Numbered from the stretch's first letter, positions 1 to 9,001 are shown. The stretch: 64,000 nucleotides of DNA from Actinoplanes sp. TBRC 11911 (GCF_012933445.1 NZ_JABBNC010000003.1:354144-418143), one strand, 5' to 3'. Numbers and translations: made by a program. The notes: generated by a model from the letters alone, not told the origin.

Positions 1-2
1 CT

Positions 3-920
3 GGCTGGCCCGCCACCGGCCGGATCGTCCGGCTCACCATGCACCCGCTCGTGGGTCGAGAACGGCACGGTGACCCGTCCGCGCCGTCACTAATTGATCG
101 AATCCTCGCCGATGGCCCGGACAGCTTCAGCGACCCCTCGGACGACTGGGACATACACCGGTATGTGGCGGAGGCACTCACCACCGGATGGCCGGAAGCT
201 CTTCGCGCCCCCACCGAGCGGGCGCGCGATCGGTGGCTGACCAGCTACGTCGATCATCTGGTCACCAGAGAGGCCGCTGCGCTCGGCGTCTCCAGAGACC
301 CGGTCTTGATGCGGAGGTACCTACAGGCGCTTGCGGCCAACACCGCCGGTGTGCCGAACCACAAACTGCTCTACGACGCCGCCGGCATCACCCGGCACAG
401 CGCGGTCGGCTACGACGACCTCCTCGACACGCTCATGATCACGCAGCGGGTGCCCGCTTGGGCCGGCAATCGGACGGATCGCGCTGTGCGGCTGCCCAAG
501 CGATATCTCACCGACCCCGGCCTTCTCGGCCCGCTGCTCCGCATCGACCAGCGCCGCGTGCTGCGCGACGGCGATCTCCTTGGACGTGTCCTGGACACCC
601 TCGCCGCCGCCCAGCTCCGAGCCGAATGCGCCGCCAGCGTCGTTGGCGCTGATCTGTTCCACTATCGCGATGCGAATGGCCGGCACGAGGTCGATCTGCT
701 GATCGAAGCCAGAAATGGCCAAATGATCGCCGTCGAAGTCAAAGCAACCGCCGCTCCCTCGGCCGCCGACGCTCGGCACCTGGAATGGTTCGCCGAACGC
801 GTCGGGTCCAACTTCGCAGCCGGCATCGTCCTGCACACCGGCCCTCGCGTCTTCCGACTAGCCGAACGGATGGTCGCCGTGCCAATCGCCAGTTTGTGGG
901 CGCCGCAAGTGACTGGCTGA
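3..920 (+). CDS. DUF4143-domain protein, C-terminal part of an AAA-type ATPase (5' partial)
   Basis: The frame is open from base 3, so the start lies before the window; the ATG at 39 is probably internal. The text around it (GRIVRLTMHPL) resembles the junction where the AAA ATPase domain passes into DUF4143 in 'ATP-binding protein/DUF4143' families. The C-terminal third has a PD-(D/E)XK nuclease-like pattern (EVDLLIEARN ... IAVEVKATAAPS), usual for DUF4143 proteins. Role unknown; such ATPases are common accessory genes in actinomycetes. The Walker motifs cannot be seen here. Confidence 0.75.
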   Translation, partial: GWPATGRIVRLTMHPLVGRERHGDPSAPSLIDRILADGPDSFSDPSDDWDIHRYVAEALTTGWPEALRAPTERARDRWLTSYVDHLVTREAAALGVSRDPVLMRRYLQALAANTAGVPNHKLLYDAAGITRHSAVGYDDLLDTLMITQRVPAWAGNRTDRAVRLPKRYLTDPGLLGPLLRIDQRRVLRDGDLLGRVLDTLAAAQLRAECAASVVGADLFHYRDANGRHEVDLLIEARNGQMIAVEVKATAAPSAADARHLEWFAERVGSNFAAGIVLHTGPRVFRLAERMVAVPIASLWAPQVTG

Positions 921-959
921 GCCCGGCGATGCCCGCCCGCATGCCGGCCACGTCGAACG

Positions 960-993
960 CCCGAGGTGCCAGCGCAGGCCGAGCACCTCCGGG
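960..993 (+). terminator. stem-loop between convergent genes
   Basis: GAGGTGC (963-969) pairs with GCACCTC (983-989) and is extended by CCC/GGG across a bulged C, followed by CCTTTC. It lies between the convergent ends of the DUF4143 gene and the GGDEF-EAL gene. The T run is weak. Confidence 0.35.
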
Positions 994-1057
994 CCTTTCA
1001 CGGCTCAGGCAGAGCCGGTTGAGCGGGTTCGCATTTGCATGAGAGATGACGGAAGCG

Positions 1058-3598
1058 CTAGGACGCGTCGTCGGCGCGGAGCTGGTGCACGTTGTCCAGC
1101 GCCGCGCCGGCCAGCTGGGTCAGCGCCTGCACGATGCGGTCGGCCGGCATCGGCTTGCAGAAGTGATAGCCCTGGGCGGTCGGGCAGTTCAGCGCGATCA
1201 GGGCCGCGCGCTGCTCGATCGTCTCGACGCCCTCGGCGACCACCCGGACCCCGAGGCGGCTGCCCAGTTCGACGGCGCCGCGCACGACCGCCTCCGCCGC
1301 CGGCGAATCGATCATGTCGTCCACGAAGGACCGGTCGATCTTGATCTCGTCGACCGGTGCGCGGGTCACGATCGACAGCGACGAGTAGCCGGTGCCGAAG
1401 TCGTCCAGCGAGAGCTGCACCCCGGACTCACGGAGCTGGGCCAGCACGTCGTCGACGATCTCCTCGGCGCTGACCGCGACCGACTCGGTGATCTCCAGGA
1501 CCAGCCAGGACGCGGGCACGCGATGCCGGCGCAGAGCGTCCGCCACCTGCGCCGGGAAGCCCGGGTCGAGCAGGCTGCGGGCGGACACGTTCACCGACAC
1601 CGGCACGTCCACGCCCGCCGCGTTCCACGTCGAGACCGAGGCCAGGGCCAGGTCGAGCACCCGGCGGGTGAACGGCATGAGCAGTTCGGTGTGCTCGACG
1701 GTTTTGATGAAGTCGTTGGGTGAGAGCTGGCCGCGGCGCGGATGCTGCCAGCGCACCAGCGCCTCCACCCCGGTCGGGGCGGCCGTCGTCAGGTCGACCG
1801 CGGGCTGCAGGTGCAGCACGATCTGGTCGTCCTCGGCGAGGGCCTCGCGCAGCTCGGCGAGCAGGGCCAGCGCGTCGGTGGTCATCGACTCGCGGGCCGC
1901 GTCGTACGGAGCGACGGCCAGCTCCTGCGCCTTGGCCTGGTCGAGTGCCAGCGACGCCCGCCGGATCAGCTCGCTGATGTCGGCGCCGTCGGCCTTGGTC
2001 ACGGTGACGCCGATCGACACCTCGATGGCGAGCCGGACGCCGGCCACCTCCATCGGGCGGCCGACCTCCTCGACCAGCTCGCGGGCCCGGCGCAGCGCGA
2101 CCGGCAGCGCGCCGGGCAGCTCGTGCAGCAGCGCGGCCGAGTCGCTCAGCGGCCGGATCGCGGGGATCAGCAGCGCGAACTCGTCGTCGCCGGAGCGCGC
2201 CAGCAGCTCGTGCTCGCGTTTGAGGTCGGTGAGCCGCTCGGCCACCAGCGCCAGGACCTCGTCGCCGCAGCGGTGCCCGAGGGTGCCGTTGACCTCACGG
2301 AAGTCGTTGATGTCCAGGAGCAGCAGGGCGACCTGACGCTGCTGGTCGTCCGAGCCCAGCAGCCGGTCGCCGTCGGCCACCAGGGTGGACCGGTTGATCA
2401 AGCCGGTGAGCTGGTCGTGCACGGCGGCGTCGGCCACCCTTTCCTCGAGCTGTGCGACCCGCTCGCGGGCCGACGCATCATGCAGCGCGCCGGCGAGCGC
2501 GTCGCCGTAGGCGGAGATGGCGGCCTCGTCGCGGGGCACCGGCAACGTCGGCTCGGCGAGCCAGACGGTGAACTCGCCGACGATCTCGTCACCCACCGCC
2601 ATGGACCGGGTGATCGCCGGACCGGGCAGGCCGGCGACCGCGTTGTCCTGGCCGGGACCGTCCTGGGCGTAGCGGTGCTCGCCGTCGGCGGCCAGCACCT
2701 CGATCTCCACCCGGCGGGCGCCGAAGACGTCGAGGGCGCCGGTCAGGCCGGCCCGCGCCACCTCGGCCTCGCTGCCGCCCGGCAAGGCGGCGGTGGCCTC
2801 GGCGAACGCCTCCCACATCCGGCGTTCCTCCTCGGCGCGCAGGTGGAAACGGTATGTCCGCTGCAGCAGCCACAGGGCGGGCACGAAGGCGAACAGCCAG
2901 TACGGGGCGCGGATCAGCGTGAAGACCGCGGTCAGCCCGACCAGTGCGCTGCCGACGAACATCGGCAGCTTGGTGTACGCGACGCGGGTAAGGATCTGCC
3001 CGGCCGGCGCGTCCTGGTGCAGGGTCAGCGTCAGCACCGCCAGCGCGAACGTGATGACCAGATAGGTGATCGCGCCCGCGACCAGACCCGCCTGGGCCCG
3101 CGTGCTGAGCACCGGCGCGTCGCCGATGATCAGGTGGGCGACCGTCGCGGCACCGGCGGCGCCGAGGCTGAGCGAGGCCGCGAGGTGGGTCATCTCGGCG
3201 ACGCTGCGGTGATCGTGCAGCCAGGACAGCAGCGCCCAGGCGACGATCGCACCGATCAGGGTGGCCGCGGGCACCCAGCCGGGCGGCGCCACCACGAAGC
3301 CGATGATGAAGGCCGCCTCGCCCCAGGAGACCGAGACGACGCCGCGACCGAGCCGGAACCGCAGCCGGGCGAGCTGGCCGGCGGCGGCGAGTGCGATCGC
3401 CAGGCCGACGCCGACGGCCGCCGACAATGGACGGTGCTCCGGACGCTCGACCGGCAACAGAATGCCGCCGACGGTGACCAACAGGGCGGCGGCGGCCACG
3501 GTGGCGGTGAGGACGCGCACGGTGCGGGAGCGCCCGGCAAGGCCCGCCGCGTCGATCCACGATCGACGGACGGTCTCCGCGACCGGCGGCGCGCTCAC
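1058..3598 (-). CDS. membrane-bound GGDEF-EAL protein (c-di-GMP phosphodiesterase, degenerate cyclase motif)
   Basis: 846 aa, GTG start. Residues about 25-270 hold 6-8 hydrophobic segments, then a GAF-like linker, a GGDEF domain (about 395-560) and an EAL domain (about 580-835). The GGDEF signature reads SGDDEF (second Gly replaced by Asp), and there is no clear RxxD inhibitory site. The EAL residues look complete: EALVRW, the Asn of NVSARS, LEITES, LDDFGTGYSS, IKIDRSF, AEGVE and QGYHF. I infer active hydrolysis of c-di-GMP and weak or regulatory cyclase function. The gene stands alone, preceded by a 250-bp palindrome-rich region. Confidence 0.95.
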   Translation of the reverse strand: MSAPPVAETVRRSWIDAAGLAGRSRTVRVLTATVAAAALLVTVGGILLPVERPEHRPLSAAVGVGLAIALAAAGQLARLRFRLGRGVVSVSWGEAAFIIGFVVAPPGWVPAATLIGAIVAWALLSWLHDHRSVAEMTHLAASLSLGAAGAATVAHLIIGDAPVLSTRAQAGLVAGAITYLVITFALAVLTLTLHQDAPAGQILTRVAYTKLPMFVGSALVGLTAVFTLIRAPYWLFAFVPALWLLQRTYRFHLRAEEERRMWEAFAEATAALPGGSEAEVARAGLTGALDVFGARRVEIEVLAADGEHRYAQDGPGQDNAVAGLPGPAITRSMAVGDEIVGEFTVWLAEPTLPVPRDEAAISAYGDALAGALHDASARERVAQLEERVADAAVHDQLTGLINRSTLVADGDRLLGSDDQQRQVALLLLDINDFREVNGTLGHRCGDEVLALVAERLTDLKREHELLARSGDDEFALLIPAIRPLSDSAALLHELPGALPVALRRARELVEEVGRPMEVAGVRLAIEVSIGVTVTKADGADISELIRRASLALDQAKAQELAVAPYDAARESMTTDALALLAELREALAEDDQIVLHLQPAVDLTTAAPTGVEALVRWQHPRRGQLSPNDFIKTVEHTELLMPFTRRVLDLALASVSTWNAAGVDVPVSVNVSARSLLDPGFPAQVADALRRHRVPASWLVLEITESVAVSAEEIVDDVLAQLRESGVQLSLDDFGTGYSSLSIVTRAPVDEIKIDRSFVDDMIDSPAAEAVVRGAVELGSRLGVRVVAEGVETIEQRAALIALNCPTAQGYHFCKPMPADRIVQALTQLAGAALDNVHQLRADDAS

Positions 3599-3848
3599 GA
3601 ATTTGCCCGGTTCATGAGCGGCACTCGCGGATGCACGTGCATCTGCGTTTGATTAATCAAGGGGCGGAGAATGGTCATTTTTCTCGCCCCCCTTCCGCAC
3701 AGGGTCCAGGGGCGGTTAAGCCCCCGGCGGAAGGCTAAATCAATCCCGATGAACACAACAGGGGTTGACGTACGACCCGTATTCGGTATAGGTCAGACCA
3801 ATACGGTCCGTGCCCGGGACCGAAACGATCGCACCACGTCCTACGTGG
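3599..3848. promoter_or_regulatory. palindrome-dense intergenic region upstream of the GGDEF-EAL gene
   Basis: Seen directly: a perfect 14-bp palindrome GATGCACGTGCATC at 3630-3643, 32 bp before the GTG; a perfect 12-bp palindrome TTGATTAATCAA at 3649-3660; a hairpin at 3661-3690 (10 bp, one bulged G); a two-level hairpin at 3691-3734 (CCTTCCGC/GCGGAAGG enclosing GGGGC/GCCCC); and an inverted repeat CCGTATT/AATACGG at 3777-3806. It may combine the terminator of the mca operon with operators of the GGDEF-EAL gene. No GEMM (c-di-GMP riboswitch) consensus is visible. Confidence 0.6.
3765..3792 (+). promoter_or_regulatory. sigma70-like promoter on the plus strand
   Basis: TTGACG (3765-3770), 16-nt spacer, TATAGG (3787-3792). 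It points into the 3' end of the oppositely oriented small membrane-protein gene, and I see no plus-strand gene for it. It could make an antisense RNA or be fortuitous. Confidence 0.35.
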
Positions 3849-4205
3849 TCAAACGCGGCCGCTGTCGCTGCCGGGCGAATCGTCGTCACCCTCAGTAGTC
3901 TCGGCTTTGACCTCGCCTTCCGTACGGGAAGGACCCGGGCCCAATCGATTGCGGTCTACGTTCCGCTGAACCGGTTCGGTTCCCGAGCGCTCCAGATCCT
4001 CGTTCAGCCGCGCAATCTCGGCTTCACGCTCCGTCTTCGCTTCGTCGCTGAAACTGTCGGGAAGCCGACGCAAGCGCTTGTTCATGTTGCGAATCAGCAG
4101 AACTGTTGCTATGACGAGCACGACAATGACGAGCAAGCCCATCGGGCCGGCCAGTCCACCCGACTCGGTATCGCCAAAATTGTTGACCGCGACAGCGCCT
4201 TCCAT
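3849..4205 (-). CDS. small single-pass membrane protein downstream of mca
   Basis: 118 aa from ATG 4205. There is one transmembrane segment at about residues 20-42 (GPMGLLVIVVLVIATVLLI), then a basic stretch (RNMNKRLRRLP) and a charged, acidic tail with helical heptads (EAEIARLNEDLE), so the tail is cytoplasmic by the positive-inside rule. It follows mca by 17 bp on the same strand. From memory a small membrane gene also follows mca in mycobacteria (Rv1083), which supports the choice of start. Function unknown. No good Shine-Dalgarno is visible; translation may depend on mca. Confidence 0.8.
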   Translation of the reverse strand: MEGAVAVNNFGDTESGGLAGPMGLLVIVVLVIATVLLIRNMNKRLRRLPDSFSDEAKTEREAEIARLNEDLERSGTEPVQRNVDRNRLGPGPSRTEGEVKAETTEGDDDSPGSDSGRV

Positions 4206-4222
4206 GTAATGGAGCGTACTGC

Positions 4223-5104
4223 TCAGCGGGCGTCGACGGACTCTCGGATCCCGGCGAAAAGGTCCGACTCCGGCAGCGGGCTGTCGACCAGCGAGCGGGC
4301 CAGCTCGAAATCCTCGGTCGGCCACACCTTCTGCTGGATCTCCAGCGGGATCTTGAACCAGAACCCGTCCGGGTCGACCTGGGTCGCGTGCGCGCGCAGG
4401 GCGTCGTCGCGGACCCCGAAATACTCCCCGCACTCGACCCGCGTGGTGATCTTGTCACCGCGGTCGTCGCGCTCGTTCCACTTCTCCAGCCACTCCGTGT
4501 ACGGTGACTCGAGGCCCGCCGCGATCACGCCCTCGTGCAGCGCGAGCATCCGCGACCGGATCCAGCCGGAGTTGTAATACAGCTTCTGCGGCTGCCACGC
4601 CGCGCCCAGGTCGGGCCGATACTCCGGGTCGCCGGCCCGATCGAAGGCCACCATCGAGATCTTGTGGCACATGATGTGGTCGGGGTGCGGATATCCGCCG
4701 TTCTCGTCGTAGGTCGTCATGACCTGCGGCCGGAACTCGCGGATCAGCTTGATCAGCGGGACCGCGGCCTCGGCCGGGTCCTGTAAGCCGAAGCTGCCCT
4801 CGGGTAACGGCGGCAGCGGGTCGCCCTCGGGCAGGCCCGAGTCGACGAAGCCGAGCCACGACTGCTCGACGCCGAGGATCTCGCGGGCCCGGGCCATCTC
4901 GGCGCGCCGGATGTTGGTCATGTCGGCGAGCACCTCGGGGCGCTCCATCTTCGGGTTCAGCACGCTGCCGCGCTCGCCGCCGGTGCAGGTGGCGACCATC
5001 ACCCGGACCCCCTCGGCGGCATAGCGTGCCATCGTGGCGGCACCCTTGCTGGACTCGTCGTCGGGATGCGCGTGCACGGCCATGAGGCGCAACTGCTCGG
5101 CCAC
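4223..5104 (-). CDS. mca: mycothiol S-conjugate amidase
   Basis: 293 aa, matching the family length (about 290). The GTG start at 5104 has GAGGAG about 8 nt upstream. Zn ligands are seen in the LmbE/PIG-L motif HAHPDDESS near the N-terminus and in HPDHIMCH at about residue 140. Mca cleaves mycothiol S-conjugates of electrophiles and drugs to GlcN-Ins and a mercapturic acid, a cytosolic detoxification step. MshB (deacetylase) is the closest alternative, but the gene order with DUF4307 and greA fits Mca. Two TTA leucine codons are in frame (4784 and 4805). It is divergent from the DUF4307 gene. Confidence 0.93.
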   Translation of the reverse strand: MAEQLRLMAVHAHPDDESSKGAATMARYAAEGVRVMVATCTGGERGSVLNPKMERPEVLADMTNIRRAEMARAREILGVEQSWLGFVDSGLPEGDPLPPLPEGSFGLQDPAEAAVPLIKLIREFRPQVMTTYDENGGYPHPDHIMCHKISMVAFDRAGDPEYRPDLGAAWQPQKLYYNSGWIRSRMLALHEGVIAAGLESPYTEWLEKWNERDDRGDKITTRVECGEYFGVRDDALRAHATQVDPDGFWFKIPLEIQQKVWPTEDFELARSLVDSPLPESDLFAGIRESVDAR

Positions 5105-5216
5105 GGAAATTCTCCTCACACCCGGCCGGTGGACGACCGGCCGGTGTCGGCTGCGAAGATGGACCCTGCCATTCTGGCGGATCCCACCGACAACAAGTGC
5201 ACGAGAGGTCATCCAG

Positions 5217-5636
5217 GTGAGCGAGACGCACACCACACTCCCGGTCTACCCACCGGGCAGGTATGGACGGCGCCGGTCCGGCCGCCGCCGCCGGGTGCTG
5301 CCGCTCGCCCTCCTCGCGCTTGTCATCGTCGCCTCACTGCTTCTTTCCGTACGCCTGTACCAGCAGTACGGTGAATCGGACTACAAGGCACAGATCGTCG
5401 GCTGGACCGCCACCACCGCGACCAGCATGAACATCGAGTTCAAGGTGCAGGTCCCGGCCGGCCGCGCGGCCAGTTGCACGCTGCGCGCCCGCGATTACGG
5501 CGGCAACGAGCTGGGCCGGCGCACGGTGGTGGTACGCCCGACGGGGGACGCCACGACCATCCAGGCGAAAGAGTCGGTACCGACCACCGCGAAGGGTTCG
5601 GTCGGCGACGTCCTGGGGTGTCAACCGGCCGACTGA
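5217..5636 (+). CDS. DUF4307 membrane-anchored protein
   Basis: 139 aa from GTG 5217 (GAGAGG about 10 nt upstream). There is a short basic cytoplasmic N-terminus (GRYGRRRSGRRRR), one transmembrane helix at about residues 27-47 and an extracytoplasmic beta-rich domain of about 90 aa with two Cys (SCTLRARD; GCQPAD at the C-terminus). Actinobacterial DUF4307 proteins sit between mca and greA, as here. Function unknown. Confidence 0.85.
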   Translation: MSETHTTLPVYPPGRYGRRRSGRRRRVLPLALLALVIVASLLLSVRLYQQYGESDYKAQIVGWTATTATSMNIEFKVQVPAGRAASCTLRARDYGGNELGRRTVVVRPTGDATTIQAKESVPTTAKGSVGDVLGCQPAD

Positions 5637-5809
5637 CCCGCTGTCGGTCAGCCTGCTAATAGTGCAAGATCGAGCAATCCAGGCGGCGTGCATACCGCTG
5701 GTAAGCTTAGTGATTCGCTCCGTTCAGCAGTGCATAGCAAAAACAAGCGCTGTGGTGAACGTGTGCTTACTGATGTCGAGCGCGCCCCGTTCAAGCAAGG
5801 AGATCGACC

Positions 5810-6304
5810 GTGTCCAGTTCCGAAGCGCCCAAGACGTGGCTCTCGCAGGACGCTCACGACCGGCTGCAGGCTGAGCTTGACGAGTTGATAGCCGCGCGAC
5901 CGGCCGTCGCGGCGGAGATCAACGCCCGTCGCGAAGAGGGCGACCTTCGGGAGAACGGTGGCTATCACGCGGCTCGTGAGGAGCAGAGCAAGCAGGAAGG
6001 CCGGATCCTGTACTTGAAGGAGTTCCTGCGTAACTCCGAGGTCGGCGAGGCTCCGACAGCCGGTCAGGTCGCTCCGGGCTCGGTCGTCACCATCTACTTC
6101 GACGACGACAAGAACGACACCGAGACGTTCCTGCTCGGCTCGCGCGAGATCGCCTCGACCACCGACCTGACCGTCTACAGCCCCGAGTCGGCGCTGGGTA
6201 AGGCGATTCTCGGTTCGGCCGAGGGCCAGACCGTGACGTACACGGCGCCCAGCGGCGCCGACATCAAGGTCACCGTGGTGAAGTTCGGACCGTTCGAGGG
6301 CTGA
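5810..6304 (+). CDS. greA: transcription elongation factor GreA
   Basis: 164 aa, GTG start with AAGGAG at 5797-5802. The N-terminal coiled coil (residues about 10-80) carries the acidic tip REEGDLRENGGYHAARE, whose D and E residues activate transcript cleavage in stalled RNA polymerase. The C-terminal FKBP-like domain contains PGSVVTIYF and ESALGKAILG. It rescues backtracked RNA polymerase in the cytoplasm. A strong intrinsic terminator follows. Confidence 0.97.
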   Translation: MSSSEAPKTWLSQDAHDRLQAELDELIAARPAVAAEINARREEGDLRENGGYHAAREEQSKQEGRILYLKEFLRNSEVGEAPTAGQVAPGSVVTIYFDDDKNDTETFLLGSREIASTTDLTVYSPESALGKAILGSAEGQTVTYTAPSGADIKVTVVKFGPFEG

Positions 6305-6322
6305 GTCCCCACATAGGGCAGA

Positions 6323-6355
6323 GGGCTCGCGGCAAACGCCGCGAGCCCTTCCTTT
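6323..6355. terminator. bidirectional intrinsic terminator between greA and ilvA
   Basis: Perfect 11-bp stem GGGCTCGCGGC (6323-6333) / GCCGCGAGCCC (6338-6348), loop AAAC, then TTCCTTTT on the plus strand. It separates convergent greA and ilvA. Confidence 0.85.
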
Positions 6356-7603
6356 TCAAGGTGTCGCGTCGGCCAGCAGCGAAACCGCGTAACCCGACTC
6401 ACGCAGCATCGCGATCAGGGCCCGCGAATGGTCCGGTCCGCGCGTCTCCACCGACAGCGCCACCTCCACCTCGCCGAAGCTCAGGCGCGGGCTCTGGCGC
6501 GAGTGCAACACGTCGACCACGTTGGCCCGTTGCGCGGCGATAAGACCCAGCAGACGGGCCAGTTCGCCGGGACGGTCCGTGCAGCGTACGGCCAAACGCA
6601 GGAACCGGCCCGCCGAGGCCAGCCCATGCTCGATCACCCGGAGCAGCAGCATCGGATCGATGTTGCCGCCGGACAGGATCGCGACCACCGGGCCGTCCAG
6701 CGTCGGGCGGTGCGCCCCGGTGAACACGGCGGCGGCCGCCGCGACACCGGCCGGCTCGACCACCATCTTGTGGCGTTCCAGCAGCACCAGCAAGGCCGCC
6801 GACAGGTCCTCGTCGCTGACCGTCACGACGTCGTCGACCAGCTTGCTCACATGCGCGAACGGGAGGTCGCCGGGACGCAGCACGGCGATGCCGTCGGCGA
6901 TCGTGACACCCCGGTCGAGCTTCTGCGGTTTGCCCGCCGCCAGCGAGGGCGGGTACGCGGCCATGCCGCTCGCCTGCACGCCGATCACCCGGATGTCCGG
7001 CCGTAACGCCTTGGCCGCGACCGCGACACCGGAGATCAGCCCACCGCCGCCGACCGCCGCCACGATCGTGGCCGCCTCCGGCAGCTGCTCGAGGATCTCC
7101 AGCGCGACCGTGCCCTGCCCGGCGATCACGTCGGGGTGATCGAACGGGTGGATCAGGATCGCCCCGGTCCGCTCGGCGAACTCCTGCGCGGCCACGAGCG
7201 CGTCGTCCACGCTCGTACCGGCGTACTCGATCTCCGCGCCGTACCCCTTGGTGGCGGTGACCTTGGGCAGCGGCGCGCCCTCCGGCATGAAGACGGTGGC
7301 GCGGATGCCGAGCAGTTCGGCGGCGAGTGCCACGCCCTGAGCGTGGTTGCCGGCGCTGGCCGCCACCACGCCGTGGGCGCGCTCGGCCTCGGACAGGCGC
7401 GCGATCCGGGTGTAGGCGCCGCGCACCTTGTACGACCCGGCGCGTTGCTGGTGTTCGCACTTGAGCCAGGCCGGGGTGCCGGCCGCCTCGCTGAGCGGCC
7501 CGGAGGGAACCAGCGGCGTGGTGTGCACGACGCCGGTCAGGAGTTCACGCGCCGCCTCGATTGCGTGCAGAGATAACAGCTCGGGCGGCAGGGAGTTGCG
7601 CAT
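6356..7603 (-). CDS. ilvA: threonine ammonia-lyase (threonine dehydratase)
   Basis: 415 aa. Fold-type II PLP enzyme: the Schiff-base lysine lies in SYKVRGAY (about residue 58), the phosphate-binding glycines in VGGGGLISG (about 190), and SGGNIDP occurs near 315. A C-terminal ACT-like domain (about 335-415, RLAVRCTDRPGELARLLGLI) is consistent with allosteric control. It converts threonine to 2-oxobutanoate, the first step of isoleucine synthesis; some homologues act catabolically or on serine. It is followed by the amidase upstream on the same strand (21 bp gap), so the two are probably co-transcribed. Confidence 0.92.
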   Translation of the reverse strand: MRNSLPPELLSLHAIEAARELLTGVVHTTPLVPSGPLSEAAGTPAWLKCEHQQRAGSYKVRGAYTRIARLSEAERAHGVVAASAGNHAQGVALAAELLGIRATVFMPEGAPLPKVTATKGYGAEIEYAGTSVDDALVAAQEFAERTGAILIHPFDHPDVIAGQGTVALEILEQLPEAATIVAAVGGGGLISGVAVAAKALRPDIRVIGVQASGMAAYPPSLAAGKPQKLDRGVTIADGIAVLRPGDLPFAHVSKLVDDVVTVSDEDLSAALLVLLERHKMVVEPAGVAAAAAVFTGAHRPTLDGPVVAILSGGNIDPMLLLRVIEHGLASAGRFLRLAVRCTDRPGELARLLGLIAAQRANVVDVLHSRQSPRLSFGEVEVALSVETRGPDHSRALIAMLRESGYAVSLLADATP

Positions 7604-7624
7604 GACACAGATCGTGCCAAACGC

Positions 7625-8980
7625 TCAGACGAAGGCGTGACGCTGCCAGGGGTTCAGCACCTCGAACTGCCCGGCAACGGCCAGGAGCAGCACTTCCGAG
7701 TCCGGCGGGCCGACCAGTTGGACGGCGAGCGGCAGACCGTCGGGGCGCAGACCGACCGGAACGACGATCGCCGGCAAGCCCGCGTAGTTCCAGGGTGCGG
7801 CGAACGGCGCGTACCGGACGTTGACTGACATATTTCGCAGCCAGGAGGCCGACGAGAAGGATTCGGCCAGTGGCGGCGCGGACGCCAGGGCCGGCATGAG
7901 CAGCAGGTCGATCGAGTTGTCCGCGAAGAACTTGATCGACGCCTCGCGCCAGCTGTCCTGGTGCGAGCGCTTGGCCAGGCCGGACCGCGACGCCCACTTG
8001 CCCAGCCGGATGTGCCGGCGGGTGCGCGGCTGCAGGCTCGCCACGTCAAGACCCTCCGCTTCCTGGTACGCCGCGGCGAACCAGCTCGCGGTCACCCGGA
8101 TGCCGAGCGAGGTCGTATATCGAGGATTCGCCGTCACCGTGTCGTGCCCGGCGCGCACCAGCAACTTCGCCGCGGAGGCCACCGCGTCGAGGTTGGGCCG
8201 GTCGGCGTGCAGCCCCGCGACCGGCGACCGGGTGGAGACGCCGATCCGCAGCTTGTCCGGCTCGACCAGCCGTACCGGGTCACGCCCGGCCAGCACCGAG
8301 AAGCCCAGCGCCGCGTCGGCCACCGTGGTGGTGAGCACGCCGTTCTCGGCCATCCCGAAGAAGCTGCCCACGCCCAGGTCGGCGGGCACGACATCGCGGC
8401 CCGGTTTGAGTCCGACGAGCCCGCAGCAGGCGGCCGGGATGCGGATCGACCCTAACCCGTCGTTGCCCTGCGCGATCGGCACCAGACCCGCGGCCACCGC
8501 GGCCGCCGCGCCACCGGACGATCCGCCGGGCGTACGGTCGCGGTCCCAAGGGTTGCGGGTCGGCCCGTTCGCGTCGTCGGTGACCCCCCAGAGCCCCATC
8601 TCGGGCATCCGGGTCACCCCGACCACGACGGCGCCGGCCCCGCGGAGCCGGCGCACCACCTCGTGATCTTCCTCGGCGACGGCCGTTCGCATCGCGGCCG
8701 AACCCAGCCAGGTGGGCAGGCCGGCGACCGGCGTGTTCTCCTTGACCGCGACCGGCACCCCGGCCAGCGGCAGGTTCGACAGGTCCTCCTGATCGTCGAC
8801 CTTCTCCGCCTCGGTGATCGCCTCGCCGGCGCGGATCACCCGGAACGCGTCCAGCGACGGGTCGGTGATGGAGATCTGTTCCAGGTGGTCGGCGACGACC
8901 TGGGTGGCGGTGACGTCACCGCGGCGCACGGCCCGGGAGATCTGTTTCGCCGTGGCGCCCACCCAGGTCGCGTCAGCCAT
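7625..8980 (-). CDS. amidase-signature family hydrolase
   Basis: 451 aa. The signature has the Ser-cisSer-Lys triad: Lys in AVKENTPVAG (about residue 80), the glycine/serine core TPGGSSGGAAAAVAAGLVP and GSIRIPAACCGLVGLKP. No transamidosome genes (gatB, gatC) are nearby, so this is a free-standing amidase (AmiC/AtzF-like) of unknown substrate rather than GatA. A TTA codon is in frame at 8453. It lies upstream of ilvA and downstream of metB, all on the minus strand. Confidence 0.9.
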   Translation of the reverse strand: MADATWVGATAKQISRAVRRGDVTATQVVADHLEQISITDPSLDAFRVIRAGEAITEAEKVDDQEDLSNLPLAGVPVAVKENTPVAGLPTWLGSAAMRTAVAEEDHEVVRRLRGAGAVVVGVTRMPEMGLWGVTDDANGPTRNPWDRDRTPGGSSGGAAAAVAAGLVPIAQGNDGLGSIRIPAACCGLVGLKPGRDVVPADLGVGSFFGMAENGVLTTTVADAALGFSVLAGRDPVRLVEPDKLRIGVSTRSPVAGLHADRPNLDAVASAAKLLVRAGHDTVTANPRYTTSLGIRVTASWFAAAYQEAEGLDVASLQPRTRRHIRLGKWASRSGLAKRSHQDSWREASIKFFADNSIDLLLMPALASAPPLAESFSSASWLRNMSVNVRYAPFAAPWNYAGLPAIVVPVGLRPDGLPLAVQLVGPPDSEVLLLAVAGQFEVLNPWQRHAFV

Positions 8981-9001
8981 GTCGGGTTACTCCGTTACGT
9001 C

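Noticed and set aside
1742..3652. Long plus-strand frame opposite the GGDEF-EAL gene
   Set aside because: Arg/Gln/Gly-rich shadow translation. The minus-strand frame has clear transmembrane, GGDEF and EAL motifs.
3599..3848. c-di-GMP (GEMM) or c-di-AMP (ydaO) riboswitch before the GGDEF-EAL gene
   Set aside because: Hairpins are present, but I could not match either consensus core on the coding strand.
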